Position numbers and translations under genes: made by a program. This document shows positions 43,224 through 55,195 of a stretch of 64,000 nucleotides of DNA, piece by piece. Under the pieces are notes generated by a model. It saw only the letters and a list, made by a program, of their open reading frames with translations, was not told where the DNA came from and ran no database searches. This DNA comes from Spongiactinospora rosea (lineage in GTDB: Bacteria > Actinomycetota > Actinomycetes > Streptosporangiales > Streptosporangiaceae): positions 248,001-312,000 of the forward strand of contig NZ_QMEY01000007.1 in NCBI RefSeq assembly GCF_003315795.1, read 5' to 3'. Position 1 is the first letter of the stretch. The number at the start of each line of letters is the position of its first letter.

Positions 43224-44372
43224 TCAGTCGCCGGGGTTCCAGGCGCGTTCGAGCGCCTTGGGCAGGCCCCACCAGCCGAGCGGCGTCAGCACCTGGTCGC
43301 GGTCGATGATGCCCAGTTCGGCCCACAGCGGGGTCACCGACATGAACAGCATCTCGGTCGCCTCGACGTCGTCGGGGTCGACGTCCGCCTCCACGTCGTC
43401 GGACTCGGCGATCAGCCGGGCGATCCGCTCGGCCGAGGCCAGCACCCCGGGCCCCCGCCTGGCCAGCGCGGTCACCGCGGCCAGCCAGTCGGCGTGGTGG
43501 ATCGCGCACAGCGCGGCGAGCACCGAGTCCTCGTGCGACACGTCGCCGTCGAGGTCGACGAACTCCTCCAGGGTGTCGTCCTCCTCCGGCAGGTCGGAGA
43601 TCGGCCCGGAGACGCCCGCGGCGACGGCGAGCCACAGGTCGGTGTCGTCGTCGGGCAGCGCCTCGCCCTCGAACCCGGCGCAGGCGCGCAGCACGCTGCC
43701 GGGGTAGCCGCTGTCGGTCAGCATCTCGCGCAGCCGCGCGGCGGCAGTGCGCAGCTCCCGCTCGGGCAGCGGCGGCTCGGGCAGCTCGCCCACGACCCGG
43801 CGGAGTTCGCTCAGCGCGTAGGCCTCCTCCTCGTCCCAGGCCTCCTCCAGTTCCTTCTCCTGCTCGTCGGTGAGCGCCTCCAGCGGCACCCGGCCGTCGC
43901 CGGGCATCGGCGTGGTCAGCCAGCGCTCCTGGAGGTCTTCGTAGGCGAGGCGGGCGGCCGGGTCTTCGGCGGCCAGCGCGTCGGGGTCGATCTCGCCGGC
44001 CGCCACCCGTGTCTCCAGGTGGGCGACGAGCAGGTCGTACATCTCGCCGGTGGTCTCGCCGCGCTCGTCCTCCTCGGGCCAGACGTAGAAGGAGCGGGTC
44101 AGCAGTATCGGTTCGGTGCCGGTCGCCTCCAGCCAGTGCTGGACGTCGCCCACGGTCGCCGCCCCGGACTCGATCGCGCCGAGCGTGGCCTTGGCCGAGT
44201 CCCAGAACGTGGCGGACAGCGGGTTGCTCGCGCCCATCAGGGCGCGGCGGAGTTCGGGCAGCGCGACGAGCGCCACCCCGGAGGGTACGGCGAGCAGCGC
44301 ACGCGCCACATCCCTGCGGGTCAGCGCCGAAGCCGGCCGTCCCGCATGCGTGCAGACGAATTCGAGATCCAC
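43224..44372 (-). CDS. Conserved hypothetical protein, acidic
   Basis: The 382-residue protein is not recognised. It is acidic and mostly helical with repeated Leu/Ala-rich segments (TRRDVARALLAVPSGVALV, DDTDLWLAVAAGVSGPI). It has no signal peptide or membrane segment and no clear catalytic motif. It starts with ATG close to a short gap and faces the GNAT gene. The good codon use over its whole length shows it is real. Confidence 0.7.
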   Translation of the reverse strand: MDLEFVCTHAGRPASALTRRDVARALLAVPSGVALVALPELRRALMGASNPLSATFWDSAKATLGAIESGAATVGDVQHWLEATGTEPILLTRSFYVWPEEDERGETTGEMYDLLVAHLETRVAAGEIDPDALAAEDPAARLAYEDLQERWLTTPMPGDGRVPLEALTDEQEKELEEAWDEEEAYALSELRRVVGELPEPPLPERELRTAAARLREMLTDSGYPGSVLRACAGFEGEALPDDDTDLWLAVAAGVSGPISDLPEEDDTLEEFVDLDGDVSHEDSVLAALCAIHHADWLAAVTALARRGPGVLASAERIARLIAESDDVEADVDPDDVEATEMLFMSVTPLWAELGIIDRDQVLTPLGWWGLPKALERAWNPGD

Positions 44373-44504
44373 ACAACCTGAGCCTACGCCTGCCCGGCCC
44401 CCACGACAGCCCCCGCCCGACCCGGCTCACGCTCATCCGGATGATTCGCCTTATCTGCCTTGGGTGGCATGCGAACACCGCGGTCGCGTCATACCCTGAT
44501 TGCC

Positions 44505-44804
44505 ATGAACGCTCAGGTCGCACACGGCGACGGGCCGGGCCATCCGCGAGTACCGAGGACGATCGGCGGCATCTCCAGCGCGCTGCGCGGAAGCCGCCGG
44601 GCCCAGTTCTTCGCCGAGTTGCTGGGAGCGCGCCAGGGCCCGGAGCTCGACGGCGTGCTGACCGCCTGGTGGGGCCGCGCCATGCTGGACACCGACCCCG
44701 ATCGCGACCGCATCCGGGCATCGGCCGAAGCCGGGACCCTTCCCACCACGACGATGGACGACATCGCCCGTCTCATTCCCCGGGGCCACGGGATAGCCGA
44801 GTAG
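44505..44804 (+). CDS. Small hypothetical protein
   Basis: The 99-residue protein contains ISSALRGSRRAQFFAELL, then ARQGPELDGVLTAWWGRAML and a short acidic/polar end. It is predicted helical and cytosolic. I do not recognise it. The ATG at 44505 fits the coding start. It precedes the interrupted YyaL-like gene on the same strand. Confidence 0.6.
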   Translation: MNAQVAHGDGPGHPRVPRTIGGISSALRGSRRAQFFAELLGARQGPELDGVLTAWWGRAMLDTDPDRDRIRASAEAGTLPTTTMDDIARLIPRGHGIAE

Positions 44805-44877
44805 CGCGTCGACAGGAAGAACCAGCAGGTGATCCTCTCTCGCGTCGTCCTGTTCTGAGGTATGAGAGTGTGGTCTT

Positions 44878-46856
<1,979 letters not shown>

Positions 46857-46880
46857 CCTCCGCCGCCGGTCGGCCGGAGG

Positions 46881-48986
46881 TCAGGTGCGGTCGCCGAAGA
46901 GCGGGGCCGGGCCGTCGCTGGGGAGCTCGTCGGGCGACTGCGGGTCGGGGCCGCGGGTCTCCTCGGGGCCCGGCGGCTCCTCGCTGGTGGGCGGCTCGGT
47001 GGGCTCCTCCGTCGGGCCCACGGTCGGCTCGGGGGTGGTCGGCTCGGTCGGCGGGGTGTCGGTCGGCTCCGGGCGCCGGGGGTAGTCGTCGTCGGACTCG
47101 CCCTCGTCCCAGTACTGGTCTTCCTCGTCGCCGTAATCCTCGGCGTAGCCGCGGTTGGACGGATCGGGGAACTCCTTGACCGGCTGGCCCTCCATCGCCT
47201 CGGTCATGAACGCCCGCCAGATCCGGGCCGGCAGCGCGCCGCCGTACATCTCGCCGTACCCGGGCACGACCACCGGCTTGTTGTCGTCGCGGAACATGTT
47301 GACCGTGGTCGACAACTGCGGGGTGAACCCCGCGAACCAGGCCGCGATCGACTTGTCGGCGGTGCCGGTCTTGCCGGCCACCGGGCGGTCCCACAGCCGG
47401 GCCGCGCTGCCGGTGCCGCCCTCGACGACCTGGGTCATCGCGTAGGTGGCGTCGGCGGCGGCCTGCTCGGAGAACGCGCGCCGCGCGGTGGGCACGACCT
47501 CGGTCGTCCGGCCGTCGGCGTCGGTCACCGAGCGGATGACGTGGGCCTCCTGGTGCATGCCGTTCGCGGCGAAGGTGCCGAAACCGGACGCCTGCTGCAC
47601 GGCGCTGAGCGAGGCCACGCCGATCGGGAACGTGGCCGCGGACTTGTGCGGATCGATCTGCGCGGCGGGCAGCCCGGACGCCTTGGCCACCTCGGCGACC
47701 TTGTCCAGGCCGACCTTCTCGCCCAGGTCCACGAACGCGGTGTTGATCGAGTTTCGGGTCGCGGTGACCAGGTTGACCATGCCGTAGGAGGTGCCGCCGG
47801 AATTCTCCACCGGGCGGGAGGCGACCGTCATGGGTGAGTTGCCGTTGACGCGGGTCTCCAGGCCGTAGCCGTTCTCCAGCGCGGCGGCCAGCGCGTACGG
47901 CTTGAACGTGGACCCGGCCTGGACCTTGGCCGAGAACGCGGTGTCGTACTGCTGGGAGGTCTTGTACCGGCCGCCGTAGAAGGCCAGGACCTCGCCGGTC
48001 GCCGGATCGACGGCGGCCAGGCCGGTGCGGATCTTCTTGGGCAGCGAGTCGGGCAGCGTGGAGGTGACCGCCTTCTCCGCGGCGGCCATCAGCCCCTTGT
48101 CGAAGGTCGTGGTGACCTTCAGCCCGGCCTGGTTGATGTCCTCGTCGTCGTAGCCGCGCCGGGCCAGCTCGGCGCGCACCTGGACGAGCATGAAGTTGTC
48201 CTGGCCCTTGGGGGTCAGCGTGCTCTTGGTCGCGCTGAGCTTGGGGAAGCGCTGCTCGGCGGCCTCCTCGGGGGTGATCGCGCGCATCTGCGCCATCGCG
48301 CCCAGCACCCACCGCCAGCGGCCGGTCACCTCGGTCAGCACCTCGCCCTTGGGGGCGGCGTACCGGGTGGGCTGCTGGATGACCGCGGCCAGGTAGGCGC
48401 CCTGGGCGATGGACAGCTTGTCGACGTCCTTGCCGAAATAGGCCTGGGAGGCGGCCTGGACGCCCCACGCGCCGCGGCCGAAGTAGATCGTGTTGAGGTA
48501 CTGCTGGAGCACCCAGTCCTTCGACTTGGACTGGTCGACCTTGAGCGCGACCATGATCTCTTTGAACTTGCGCCCGATCGAGCGCTCCTGGTCCAGGCCG
48601 CTGTAGTAGTTGCGGACCATCTGCTGGGTGATCGTGGAGCCGCCCTGCACCTGCTTGCCGGTGACGGTGGACCAGATCGCCCGCGCCGTGCCGCGCAGCG
48701 AGACGCCGGTGTCCTGGTAGAAGGAGCGGTTCTCGGCGGCGATCACCGCGTCGCGGACGTGCTTGGGCACCCGCTCCAGCTTGACGGTCTTGCGGTTGAC
48801 GCCCTGCTTGGCCAGAACGGTCTTGCCGTCTCTGTAGTAGATCACCGAGCCCTGGGCCACGGCCTGCTTCTGGGCCGCCTCAGGGATCGGCGTCAACGCC
48901 CAGGCGACGGCGAACAGCGCCACCGCCGCCACGATGCCCGCGCCCAGCGCGATGAGCGCGGATCGCAGGACGCGCCGTTTCCGCAT
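46881..48986 (-). CDS. Bifunctional penicillin-binding protein (PBP1 type)
   Basis: The 701-residue class A PBP has a membrane helix at about 12-32, a GT51 glycosyltransferase domain (AAENRSFYQDTGVSLRG, GGSTITQQMVRNYY, RKFKEIMVALKVD) and a transpeptidase domain with SxxK in AGSTFKP, SIN in RNSINTAF and KTGTA. It polymerises and cross-links peptidoglycan outside the membrane. The C-terminal 100 residues are a Pro/Glu/Thr/Asp-rich tail. The ATG at 48986 follows GAGGAG; longer starts exist. Confidence 0.92.
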   Translation of the reverse strand: MRKRRVLRSALIALGAGIVAAVALFAVAWALTPIPEAAQKQAVAQGSVIYYRDGKTVLAKQGVNRKTVKLERVPKHVRDAVIAAENRSFYQDTGVSLRGTARAIWSTVTGKQVQGGSTITQQMVRNYYSGLDQERSIGRKFKEIMVALKVDQSKSKDWVLQQYLNTIYFGRGAWGVQAASQAYFGKDVDKLSIAQGAYLAAVIQQPTRYAAPKGEVLTEVTGRWRWVLGAMAQMRAITPEEAAEQRFPKLSATKSTLTPKGQDNFMLVQVRAELARRGYDDEDINQAGLKVTTTFDKGLMAAAEKAVTSTLPDSLPKKIRTGLAAVDPATGEVLAFYGGRYKTSQQYDTAFSAKVQAGSTFKPYALAAALENGYGLETRVNGNSPMTVASRPVENSGGTSYGMVNLVTATRNSINTAFVDLGEKVGLDKVAEVAKASGLPAAQIDPHKSAATFPIGVASLSAVQQASGFGTFAANGMHQEAHVIRSVTDADGRTTEVVPTARRAFSEQAAADATYAMTQVVEGGTGSAARLWDRPVAGKTGTADKSIAAWFAGFTPQLSTTVNMFRDDNKPVVVPGYGEMYGGALPARIWRAFMTEAMEGQPVKEFPDPSNRGYAEDYGDEEDQYWDEGESDDDYPRRPEPTDTPPTEPTTPEPTVGPTEEPTEPPTSEEPPGPEETRGPDPQSPDELPSDGPAPLFGDRT

Positions 48987-49111
48987 GCCCTTCTCCTCAG
49001 CCTCCCGCATGCGCAACCCCCGAATCCCCGTGCGCGGCGGCCCCCTGACCACCATCGCAAGCGTCCGAGGGTAAACGATCTATAACAATGCCCGTGCCTT
49101 ACCCCATGACT

Positions 49112-49597
49112 TTACGTCCCCGTGGCGCCATGCCGGGGGGCATCGGTCACCAACGGCATCACGCGGTGCGGAATCGGCGTGTCAAGCGCGATCACCGAGG
49201 AGGTCCTGACCACTCCCCCGACCTCGACGATGAGGTCGATGACCCGTTGCAGATCGGCGTTGCCGCGCGCCACCACCCGGCACAGCATGTCACCGCCGCC
49301 GGTGATGGTGTGCGCCTCAAGGATCTCCGGGATCGCCGCCAGCCGGTCGGCCACCGACGCGCGTCCGCCGATCTGACGTATCTGGAGCGTCACGAAGGCG
49401 GTCACCACATAGCCGAGCGCCGCCGGATTCACCTCCGGACCGAAACCTATGATGACCCCCCGGGCCGCCATCCGGTCCAGCCGGGCCTGGACCGTCCCCC
49501 GGGCCACTCCGAGCCGCCGGGAGCACTCCAATACACCCAGTTTCGGTTCGGCGGCGAACAGGGCGATGATCCGCGCGTCGAGTGCGTCGATCGTCAT
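49112..49597 (-). CDS. Lrp/AsnC-family regulator
   Basis: The 161-residue protein has the AsnC helix-turn-helix (DALDARIIALFAAEPKLGVL, GTVQARLDRMAARGVI) and the RAM domain (AHTITGGGDMLCRVVARG). It is divergent from hppD; such regulators control tyrosine catabolism genes. The upstream dyads at 49628-49673 are candidate sites. The ATG at 49597 is preferred over one four codons upstream because of ribosome-site spacing. Confidence 0.88.
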   Translation of the reverse strand: MTIDALDARIIALFAAEPKLGVLECSRRLGVARGTVQARLDRMAARGVIIGFGPEVNPAALGYVVTAFVTLQIRQIGGRASVADRLAAIPEILEAHTITGGGDMLCRVVARGNADLQRVIDLIVEVGGVVRTSSVIALDTPIPHRVMPLVTDAPRHGATGT

Positions 49598-49627
49598 GGT
49601 GCACAGCATTCCTTGCCATCATGTGCC

Positions 49628-49673
49628 GGACATTGAGCACATTGTCCACTGATTCAAGTAAGTGTTGCGCAAC
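49628..49673. promoter_or_regulatory. Dyads between lrp-like gene and hppD
   Basis: GGACATTG and CATTGTCC (49628-49647) form a nearly perfect dyad, and GTTGCGCAAC (49664-49673) is a perfect 10-bp palindrome 28 bp before hppD. They suit an AsnC-type dimer acting on both genes. Confidence 0.5.
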
Positions 49674-49701
49674 CAGGCCAGTGAAATCGACAGTGGCTGC
49701 T

Positions 49702-50802
49702 ATGAGCGACAACTTTCCCGTGAACGGCATGGACTCCGTCGTCTTCGCCGTCGGTAACGCGAAGCAGGCCGCCCACTACTACTCGACCGCCTTCGGGATG
49801 CGCCTAGAGGCGTATCGGGGACCTGAGAACGGCAGCCGGGACGAGACCGCCTACGTGCTGACCTCCGGCACCGCCCGCTTCGAACTGCGCGCCCCGGTAC
49901 GCGCAGGCACCGACCTGGCCAAGCACGTCGCCGAACACGGCGACGGAGTGATCGACCTCGCCCTCGACGTACCGGACGTCGAGGCCGCCTACCGGCACGC
50001 GATCTCCGAGGGCGCGACCGGCCTGGTGGAGCCGTACACGATCTCCGACGAGCACGGGAAGGTGACCCTCGCGGCCATCGCCGCCTACGGCGACACCCGC
50101 CACACCCTGGTCGGCCGCTCCGAGTACAGCGGCCCGTACCTGCCCGGCTACGTGGCCGCCGAGCCGATCGTCACCCCGCACGCCGAGCCGTACTTCGAGG
50201 CGGTCGACCACTGCGTCGGCAACGTCGAACTCGGCCGGATGGACGAGTGGGTGGAGTTCTACCACCGCGTCATGGGCTTCACGAACATGGCGGAGTTCAT
50301 CGGCGACGACATCGCCACCGACTACTCCGCGCTGATGTCCAAGGTCGTCGCGGACGGCAGCAGGAAGGTCAAGTTCCCACTGAACGAGCCCGCGATCTCC
50401 AAGCGCAAGTCCCAGATCGACGAGTACCTGGAGTTCTATGGCGGGCCCGGCGTCCAGCACATCGCGCTGACCACCGGCGACATCCTGGCGGCGGTGGACC
50501 GCATGCGGGCCGCCGGCGTCGATTTCCTGGACACCCCCGACTCCTACTACGAGGACCCCGAGCTGCGCGCCCGCATCGGCGAGGTACGCGTGCCCGTGGA
50601 GGAGCTGCGCGAGCGCCGCATCCTGGTCGACCGCGACGAGGACGGCTACCTGCTGCAGATCTTCACCAAGCCGGTCCAGGACCGTCCCACGGTCTTCTTC
50701 GAGCTGATCGAGCGGCACGGGTCCAGCGGGTTCGGCAAGGGCAACTTCAAGGCCCTGTTCGAGGCCATCGAGCGCGAGCAGGAGCTGCGCGGCAACCTGT
50801 GA
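49702..50802 (+). CDS. hppD: 4-hydroxyphenylpyruvate dioxygenase
   Basis: HPPD converts 4-hydroxyphenylpyruvate to homogentisate in tyrosine degradation. The 366-residue protein has two vicinal-oxygen-chelate halves; Fe(II) ligands are in AVDHCVGNV, GVQHIAL and FFELIER near the C-terminus. The size fits bacterial HPPDs. Homogentisate dioxygenase genes are not in the window. Hydroxymandelate synthase is a close relative, but the C-terminal residues fit HPPD. Confidence 0.93.
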   Translation: MSDNFPVNGMDSVVFAVGNAKQAAHYYSTAFGMRLEAYRGPENGSRDETAYVLTSGTARFELRAPVRAGTDLAKHVAEHGDGVIDLALDVPDVEAAYRHAISEGATGLVEPYTISDEHGKVTLAAIAAYGDTRHTLVGRSEYSGPYLPGYVAAEPIVTPHAEPYFEAVDHCVGNVELGRMDEWVEFYHRVMGFTNMAEFIGDDIATDYSALMSKVVADGSRKVKFPLNEPAISKRKSQIDEYLEFYGGPGVQHIALTTGDILAAVDRMRAAGVDFLDTPDSYYEDPELRARIGEVRVPVEELRERRILVDRDEDGYLLQIFTKPVQDRPTVFFELIERHGSSGFGKGNFKALFEAIEREQELRGNL

Positions 50803-50901
50803 CGGGCGCGTCACAGCGAGCCATCGCCGCACCTCCCGTAGGCTGCTGGTCAACGGCCCGGGGCTCCTCCCCGGGCCATCGGCACCCGGGAAAAGAGGTC
50901 C

Positions 50902-52344
50902 ATGCGCGACATCGGCCGGCTCGCTCTGGCGTCCACGACGATTTTCAGCCTGATCGCCTCCGCCGCCTGCACGGCCTCCAGCGGCGAGAGCGGGGACAAC
51001 GGGGCGGGACCGAGTTCCAAGCCGGCGTCCACCGCCCCGGGCACGGCGGGGGCGCCCGGCATCGGCGACCCCGACTTCCCCAAGGACGGCAACGGCGGCT
51101 ACGACGTCCGCCACTACCGGCTGAGACTGGGCTATGAGCCGGCCGCCAAGCGGCTGGACGCCGTGGCGTCCATCGACGCCACGGCGCTCCAGGACCTGTC
51201 GCGGTTCAACCTGGACCTGGCCGGGCTTGACGTCCACTCGATCAAGGTGGACGACGCGCCCGCGACGTTCGGCAGGGAGGGCCACGAGCTGACCGTCACC
51301 CCCGCGAAGACGCTGACGGCGGGCCGCCCGTTCACGGTCCGGGTCGCGTACGGCGGGCGGCCCGAGCCGATCCGCGACGCCGACAACCTGGGCGTGTACG
51401 GGTTCATCCCGACCGCTGACGGCGCGTTCGTGACCTGCCAGCCCAACGGGGCCAAGACGTGGTTCCCGGCCAACGACCACCCGGCCGACAAGGCCACCTT
51501 CGACTTTGAGATCACCGTGCCCAAGGGCGTGACCGCGCTGGCCAACGGCGAGATGGCGGGCCGGCCGCGGGAGTCCGGCGGCAAGACGACGTTCGTGTGG
51601 CGCGAGCGGCACCCGATGGTCACGTACCTGGCCACGATGACGCTCGGCAAGTTCCGGTTGCGCGAGGGCCGCACCGCGGCGGGCCTGCCCAACCTGGCCG
51701 CCGCCGACCCCAAGTACGCCTCCGCCCTGAACGGCCTCTACACGCTCTCCGGGAAGATCACCGACTACTGGAGCACGGTGTTCGGGCCCTACCCGTTCGG
51801 TTCGACGGGCGGCGTGGTGGACGACTACGCGGCCGGTTACGCGCTGGAGAACCAGACCAAGCCGATGTACGGGGGGTTCGACCCCGACGAGGGGATCATC
51901 GCGCACGAGCTGGCCCACCAGTGGTTCGGCAACAGCCTGAGCATCAAGCGCTGGGAGGAGCTGTGGCTGAACGAGGGGTTCGCCACCTACGCCGAGTGGC
52001 TGTGGTCGGAGCACAAGGGCGAGGAGACCGCCGAGCAGATCTTCCAGCGCCACTACGGCAGTTTGGAGAGCCCGATGTGGCAGTACCCTCCGGGCAAGGC
52101 CAGGCCCGATGACCTGTTCAACAACTCGGTCTACACGCGCGGCGGGATGACCCTGCACGCGCTGCGGCAGCGGATCGGCGACAAGACGTTCTTCGACCTG
52201 CTGCGCGCCTACACCGCCCGGTACAAGTACGGCGCCGTCACCACGGACGAGTTCATCACGATGGCGGAGGAACGGTCCGGCAAGCAGCTCGACGGGCTGT
52301 TCAAGGCGTGGCTGTTCACCCCGCAGCGGCCGGTGAACTGGTGA
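50902..52344 (+). CDS. Lipoprotein M1-family aminopeptidase
   Basis: The 480-residue protein is a zinc metallopeptidase of family M1 with the motif HELAHQWFGNSL (H335, E336, H339) and the third ligand in LWLNEGFATYAEW. The N-terminus is a lipoprotein signal (LASTTIFSLIASAAC) so it is anchored outside the membrane. A Ser/Gly-rich linker follows the Cys. It would release N-terminal residues of peptides. It starts with ATG after an AAGAGG site. Confidence 0.9.
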   Translation: MRDIGRLALASTTIFSLIASAACTASSGESGDNGAGPSSKPASTAPGTAGAPGIGDPDFPKDGNGGYDVRHYRLRLGYEPAAKRLDAVASIDATALQDLSRFNLDLAGLDVHSIKVDDAPATFGREGHELTVTPAKTLTAGRPFTVRVAYGGRPEPIRDADNLGVYGFIPTADGAFVTCQPNGAKTWFPANDHPADKATFDFEITVPKGVTALANGEMAGRPRESGGKTTFVWRERHPMVTYLATMTLGKFRLREGRTAAGLPNLAAADPKYASALNGLYTLSGKITDYWSTVFGPYPFGSTGGVVDDYAAGYALENQTKPMYGGFDPDEGIIAHELAHQWFGNSLSIKRWEELWLNEGFATYAEWLWSEHKGEETAEQIFQRHYGSLESPMWQYPPGKARPDDLFNNSVYTRGGMTLHALRQRIGDKTFFDLLRAYTARYKYGAVTTDEFITMAEERSGKQLDGLFKAWLFTPQRPVNW

Positions 52345-52345
52345 C

Positions 52346-53560
52346 TCAGCCAAAGATCAGCTTGTAGCCGTCCCGGCGCAGCGCGCCGAGCACCTCCTCG
52401 CAGTGGCCCGGGCCCTTGGTCTCCAGTTGCAGCAGCACCTCGACCTCGTCCAGGTGCAGCCGCACGCCGACCCGCTCGTGCACCACGTCGAGCACGTTGG
52501 CGCCGAGGCCGGCCAGCCTGCTCAGCAGGTTGGCCAGCGCGCCCGGGCGGTCGGCCAGGCGGATGCGGAAGGCCAGGTAGCGCCCGGCGGCGGCCAGGCC
52601 GTGCCGGAGCACCTTGGCCATCAGCAGCGGGTCGATGTTGCCGCCGGACAGCAGGGCGACCACGGGCGGCTCGAAGGCGTGCGGCCGGGCCAGCAGGGCC
52701 GCCACCCCGGCCACCCCGGCGGGCTCGACGACCAGCTTGCCGCGTTCCAGCATCAGGACGAGCGCTTGGGACAGCTCTTCCTCGGTGACCGTCACCACGC
52801 TGTCCACCAGGTAGTGGATCAGCTCGAAGGGCAGGTCACCGGGCCGCCCGACGGCGATCCCGTCGGCCACCGTGGAGGCGGGCTCGACCATCACCGGACG
52901 CCCGGCGGCCAGCGAGGCCGGGAACGCCGCGGCCCGCTCGGCCTGCACCCCCACGATCCGCACCCCGGGCCGCAGCGACTTGACCGCCAGCGCCATCCCC
53001 GCGGCCAGCCCGCCGCCGCCGACCGGGATCACGATCGTGCCGACCTCGGGCAGCTGCTCGATGATCTCCAGCCCGATGGTGCCCTGCCCGGCCACCACGT
53101 CGGGGTGGTCGAAAGGGTGGATGAACACCGCCCCGGTCTGCTCGGCGTGCTCCTTGGCCGCCTCCAGCGCCACATCGACGGTGTGCCCGGCGAACACGAC
53201 GTCGGCCCCGTACGCGCGGGTGGCGGCCACCTTGGGCAGCGGCGCGCCCTCCGGCATGTAGACGGTGGACTTGGCCCCGACCAGCCCGGCCCCGAGCGCC
53301 ACCCCCTGGGCGTGGTTGCCGGCGCTGGCCGCCACCACTCCCCTGACCTTCTCCTCGTCGGTCAGCCGCGCGATCCGGACATACGCCCCGCGCACCTTGA
53401 ACGAACCGGACCGCTGCAGGTTTTCGCACTTCAGATGGACCGGGCCGCCGACGGCCTCGGACAGGATGCGCGAGTGCAACACCGGTGTCTGCACCACGAC
53501 ATCGGCCAGCAACTCCCTGGCGGCGACCACGTCGTCATACGTCACCCGCGCGTCGGTCAT
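52346..53560 (-). CDS. ilvA: Threonine ammonia-lyase (biosynthetic/catabolic type)
   Basis: The 404-residue PLP enzyme deaminates threonine to 2-oxobutyrate. The PLP Lys is in RSGSFKVRGA, the phosphate-binding loop in GGGGLAAGMA, and a C-terminal ACT-like domain (YLAFRIRLADRPGALANLL) provides regulation. The short form with one ACT domain fits TdcB-like enzymes of actinobacteria. It ends 2 bp from the M1 gene. Start is the ATG at 53560. Confidence 0.9.
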   Translation of the reverse strand: MTDARVTYDDVVAARELLADVVVQTPVLHSRILSEAVGGPVHLKCENLQRSGSFKVRGAYVRIARLTDEEKVRGVVAASAGNHAQGVALGAGLVGAKSTVYMPEGAPLPKVAATRAYGADVVFAGHTVDVALEAAKEHAEQTGAVFIHPFDHPDVVAGQGTIGLEIIEQLPEVGTIVIPVGGGGLAAGMALAVKSLRPGVRIVGVQAERAAAFPASLAAGRPVMVEPASTVADGIAVGRPGDLPFELIHYLVDSVVTVTEEELSQALVLMLERGKLVVEPAGVAGVAALLARPHAFEPPVVALLSGGNIDPLLMAKVLRHGLAAAGRYLAFRIRLADRPGALANLLSRLAGLGANVLDVVHERVGVRLHLDEVEVLLQLETKGPGHCEEVLGALRRDGYKLIFG

Positions 53561-53564
53561 ACCG

Positions 53565-54230
53565 TCAGTGTCCCATGTCACCGGCAGGGGCCACGGCGGG
53601 CGGGGCGGCCGTCAGATAGCGGGTGAACATCGCGACCAGCTCGTCCTCGAAGCGGGCCAGGTCGATGGGCTGCCCGACCAGGTCGTGCGTCGCGGTGAGC
53701 TGGTGGACGACCAACTCGATGGTGGTGACGATGATCCGGGCGGCGAGATCGACGTCGCCGACGCGCACGTCGGGGTGGCCGCGCAGCAGGGTCTGGGCGT
53801 GGGCGACGTCCGCGTTGTGGTACTCGTGCACCTTCTTGACCAGGTCCGGGGTGCGCGGGGCCTGCTCGATCATCACGCGCAGGAGCTGGGGGTCGTCCAG
53901 GTGGTTCTCGATGGCCGCCCGTACCAGCACGCGCATGATCGCCTCGATGTCACCGGGCGGCTCCTCGGCCTGGTCGCGGCGGCTGCGCGCCATGCCGGCC
54001 TGGAGATGGCCGGTCATCAGCTCGGCCAGGATCGCGTCCTTGTTCGGATAGTACTGATACAGCGAACCGATCGACACACGGGCCCGTTCGGCGATCCGGT
54101 TGGTGGTCCCGGCGGCGTAGCCGTACTCGGCGAAAACGCGAGCAGCGGCCCGCAGGATGCGCTGCCGGGTCAGCTCGGCCCGCGCCTGGCGGGGCTGTTT
54201 GCGCGGCTCCAGCCGTGGTCTGCCCGACAC
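53565..54230 (-). CDS. TetR-family repressor
   Basis: The 221-residue regulator has an N-terminal TetR helix-turn-helix (TRQRILRAAARVFAEYGYAA, then IAERARVSIGSLYQYYPNKD) and a helical ligand domain. The GTG at 54230 is favoured because a perfect AGGAGG lies six bases before it; ATGs at 54248 and 54290 have no site. It is divergent from the siderophore-interacting protein gene, and the intergenic region has two AAAGCGAG direct repeats, so it probably represses that gene. Confidence 0.87.
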   Translation of the reverse strand: MSGRPRLEPRKQPRQARAELTRQRILRAAARVFAEYGYAAGTTNRIAERARVSIGSLYQYYPNKDAILAELMTGHLQAGMARSRRDQAEEPPGDIEAIMRVLVRAAIENHLDDPQLLRVMIEQAPRTPDLVKKVHEYHNADVAHAQTLLRGHPDVRVGDVDLAARIIVTTIELVVHQLTATHDLVGQPIDLARFEDELVAMFTRYLTAAPPAVAPAGDMGH

Positions 54231-54342
54231 CGCGTACCTCCTGGTCATGAGCGGGAAAGCGAGTAGCCAACAAAGCGAGGTATTGCTCATAATAGTGCCC
54301 TGACCAGGTATTTCAGGGGCAGGAATTGAACAGGAGGGTCAC

Positions 54343-55149
54343 GTGCTACCGAAGGTGCGACGGCCGGAGACCCGACGGATGATCACGCTGGAGGTGGTCA
54401 GGAACACCAGACTGAGCCCGCACTTCGCCGTCATCACCCTCGGCGGCCCCGAACTCGCCCACCTGAACCCGACCGGCTTCGACCACACGGTACGACTGTT
54501 CTTCCCCCGCGAGGGCCAGGAACGGCTGCGCATGCCGGCCCTCTCCAGTGAGGCGTGGATGGCCGAACTGATGCTCATGCCGAAGTCCCGCCGCCCGTGG
54601 GTGCGCAACTACACGATCCGCCGCTTCCGCCCGGAGGCCGGCGAGGTGGACATCGAGTTCGTCCTGCACGGCGACACGAGCCCGGCCTCCGCCTGGGCCT
54701 CCCGCGCCCGGCCCGGCGACCCGGCGGGCATCTTCGACATCGGCATCATGTACCTGCCGCCGCCCGGCCTCCCCTGGCACCTGCTCGTGGGCGAGGAGAG
54801 CGCGCTGCCGGCCGTCCTGGCGATCCTGGAGGACGCGCCGGAGTCGCTGAACGCCGAGGTCTTCCTGGAAGTACCGGAGACCGCCGACATCCGCAAGGAC
54901 ATCGTCCACCCCGAGGGCGCCCGCATCCACTGGCTGCCGCGCGACGCCGCGACCGCCGTCCCGGGCGCGCTCGCCCTGGAAACGGTCCGGCAGGCCACCC
55001 TGCCGGAGGGCCGCTTCTACACCTGGGTGGCGGGTGAATCCCGGCTCGCCACCGGCCTGCGCCGCCACCTGGTCAACGACCGCGCCGCCGCCAAGAGCGA
55101 CATCGCCTTCTTCGGCTACTGGCGGCAGGGCCGCTCCAGCCCCGGATGA
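54343..55149 (+). CDS. Siderophore-interacting protein (FAD-binding ferric reductase-like)
   Basis: The 268-residue protein of the ViuB/YqjH family has the FAD motif RNYTIRRFRPE (about residues 87-97), EFVLHGDTSPASAWA and the C-terminal WVAGESRLATGLRRHL NAD(P)-type segment. It reduces ferric siderophores in the cytosol to release iron. The GTG start follows AGGAGGG. It is divergent from a TetR repressor. Its expression is probably inducible. Confidence 0.9.
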   Translation: MLPKVRRPETRRMITLEVVRNTRLSPHFAVITLGGPELAHLNPTGFDHTVRLFFPREGQERLRMPALSSEAWMAELMLMPKSRRPWVRNYTIRRFRPEAGEVDIEFVLHGDTSPASAWASRARPGDPAGIFDIGIMYLPPPGLPWHLLVGEESALPAVLAILEDAPESLNAEVFLEVPETADIRKDIVHPEGARIHWLPRDAATAVPGALALETVRQATLPEGRFYTWVAGESRLATGLRRHLVNDRAAAKSDIAFFGYWRQGRSSPG

Positions 55150-55195
55150 TCGTCGGGAACCTCGGGCTTGGAGCGGACAGTACCCAGGTGTGGAC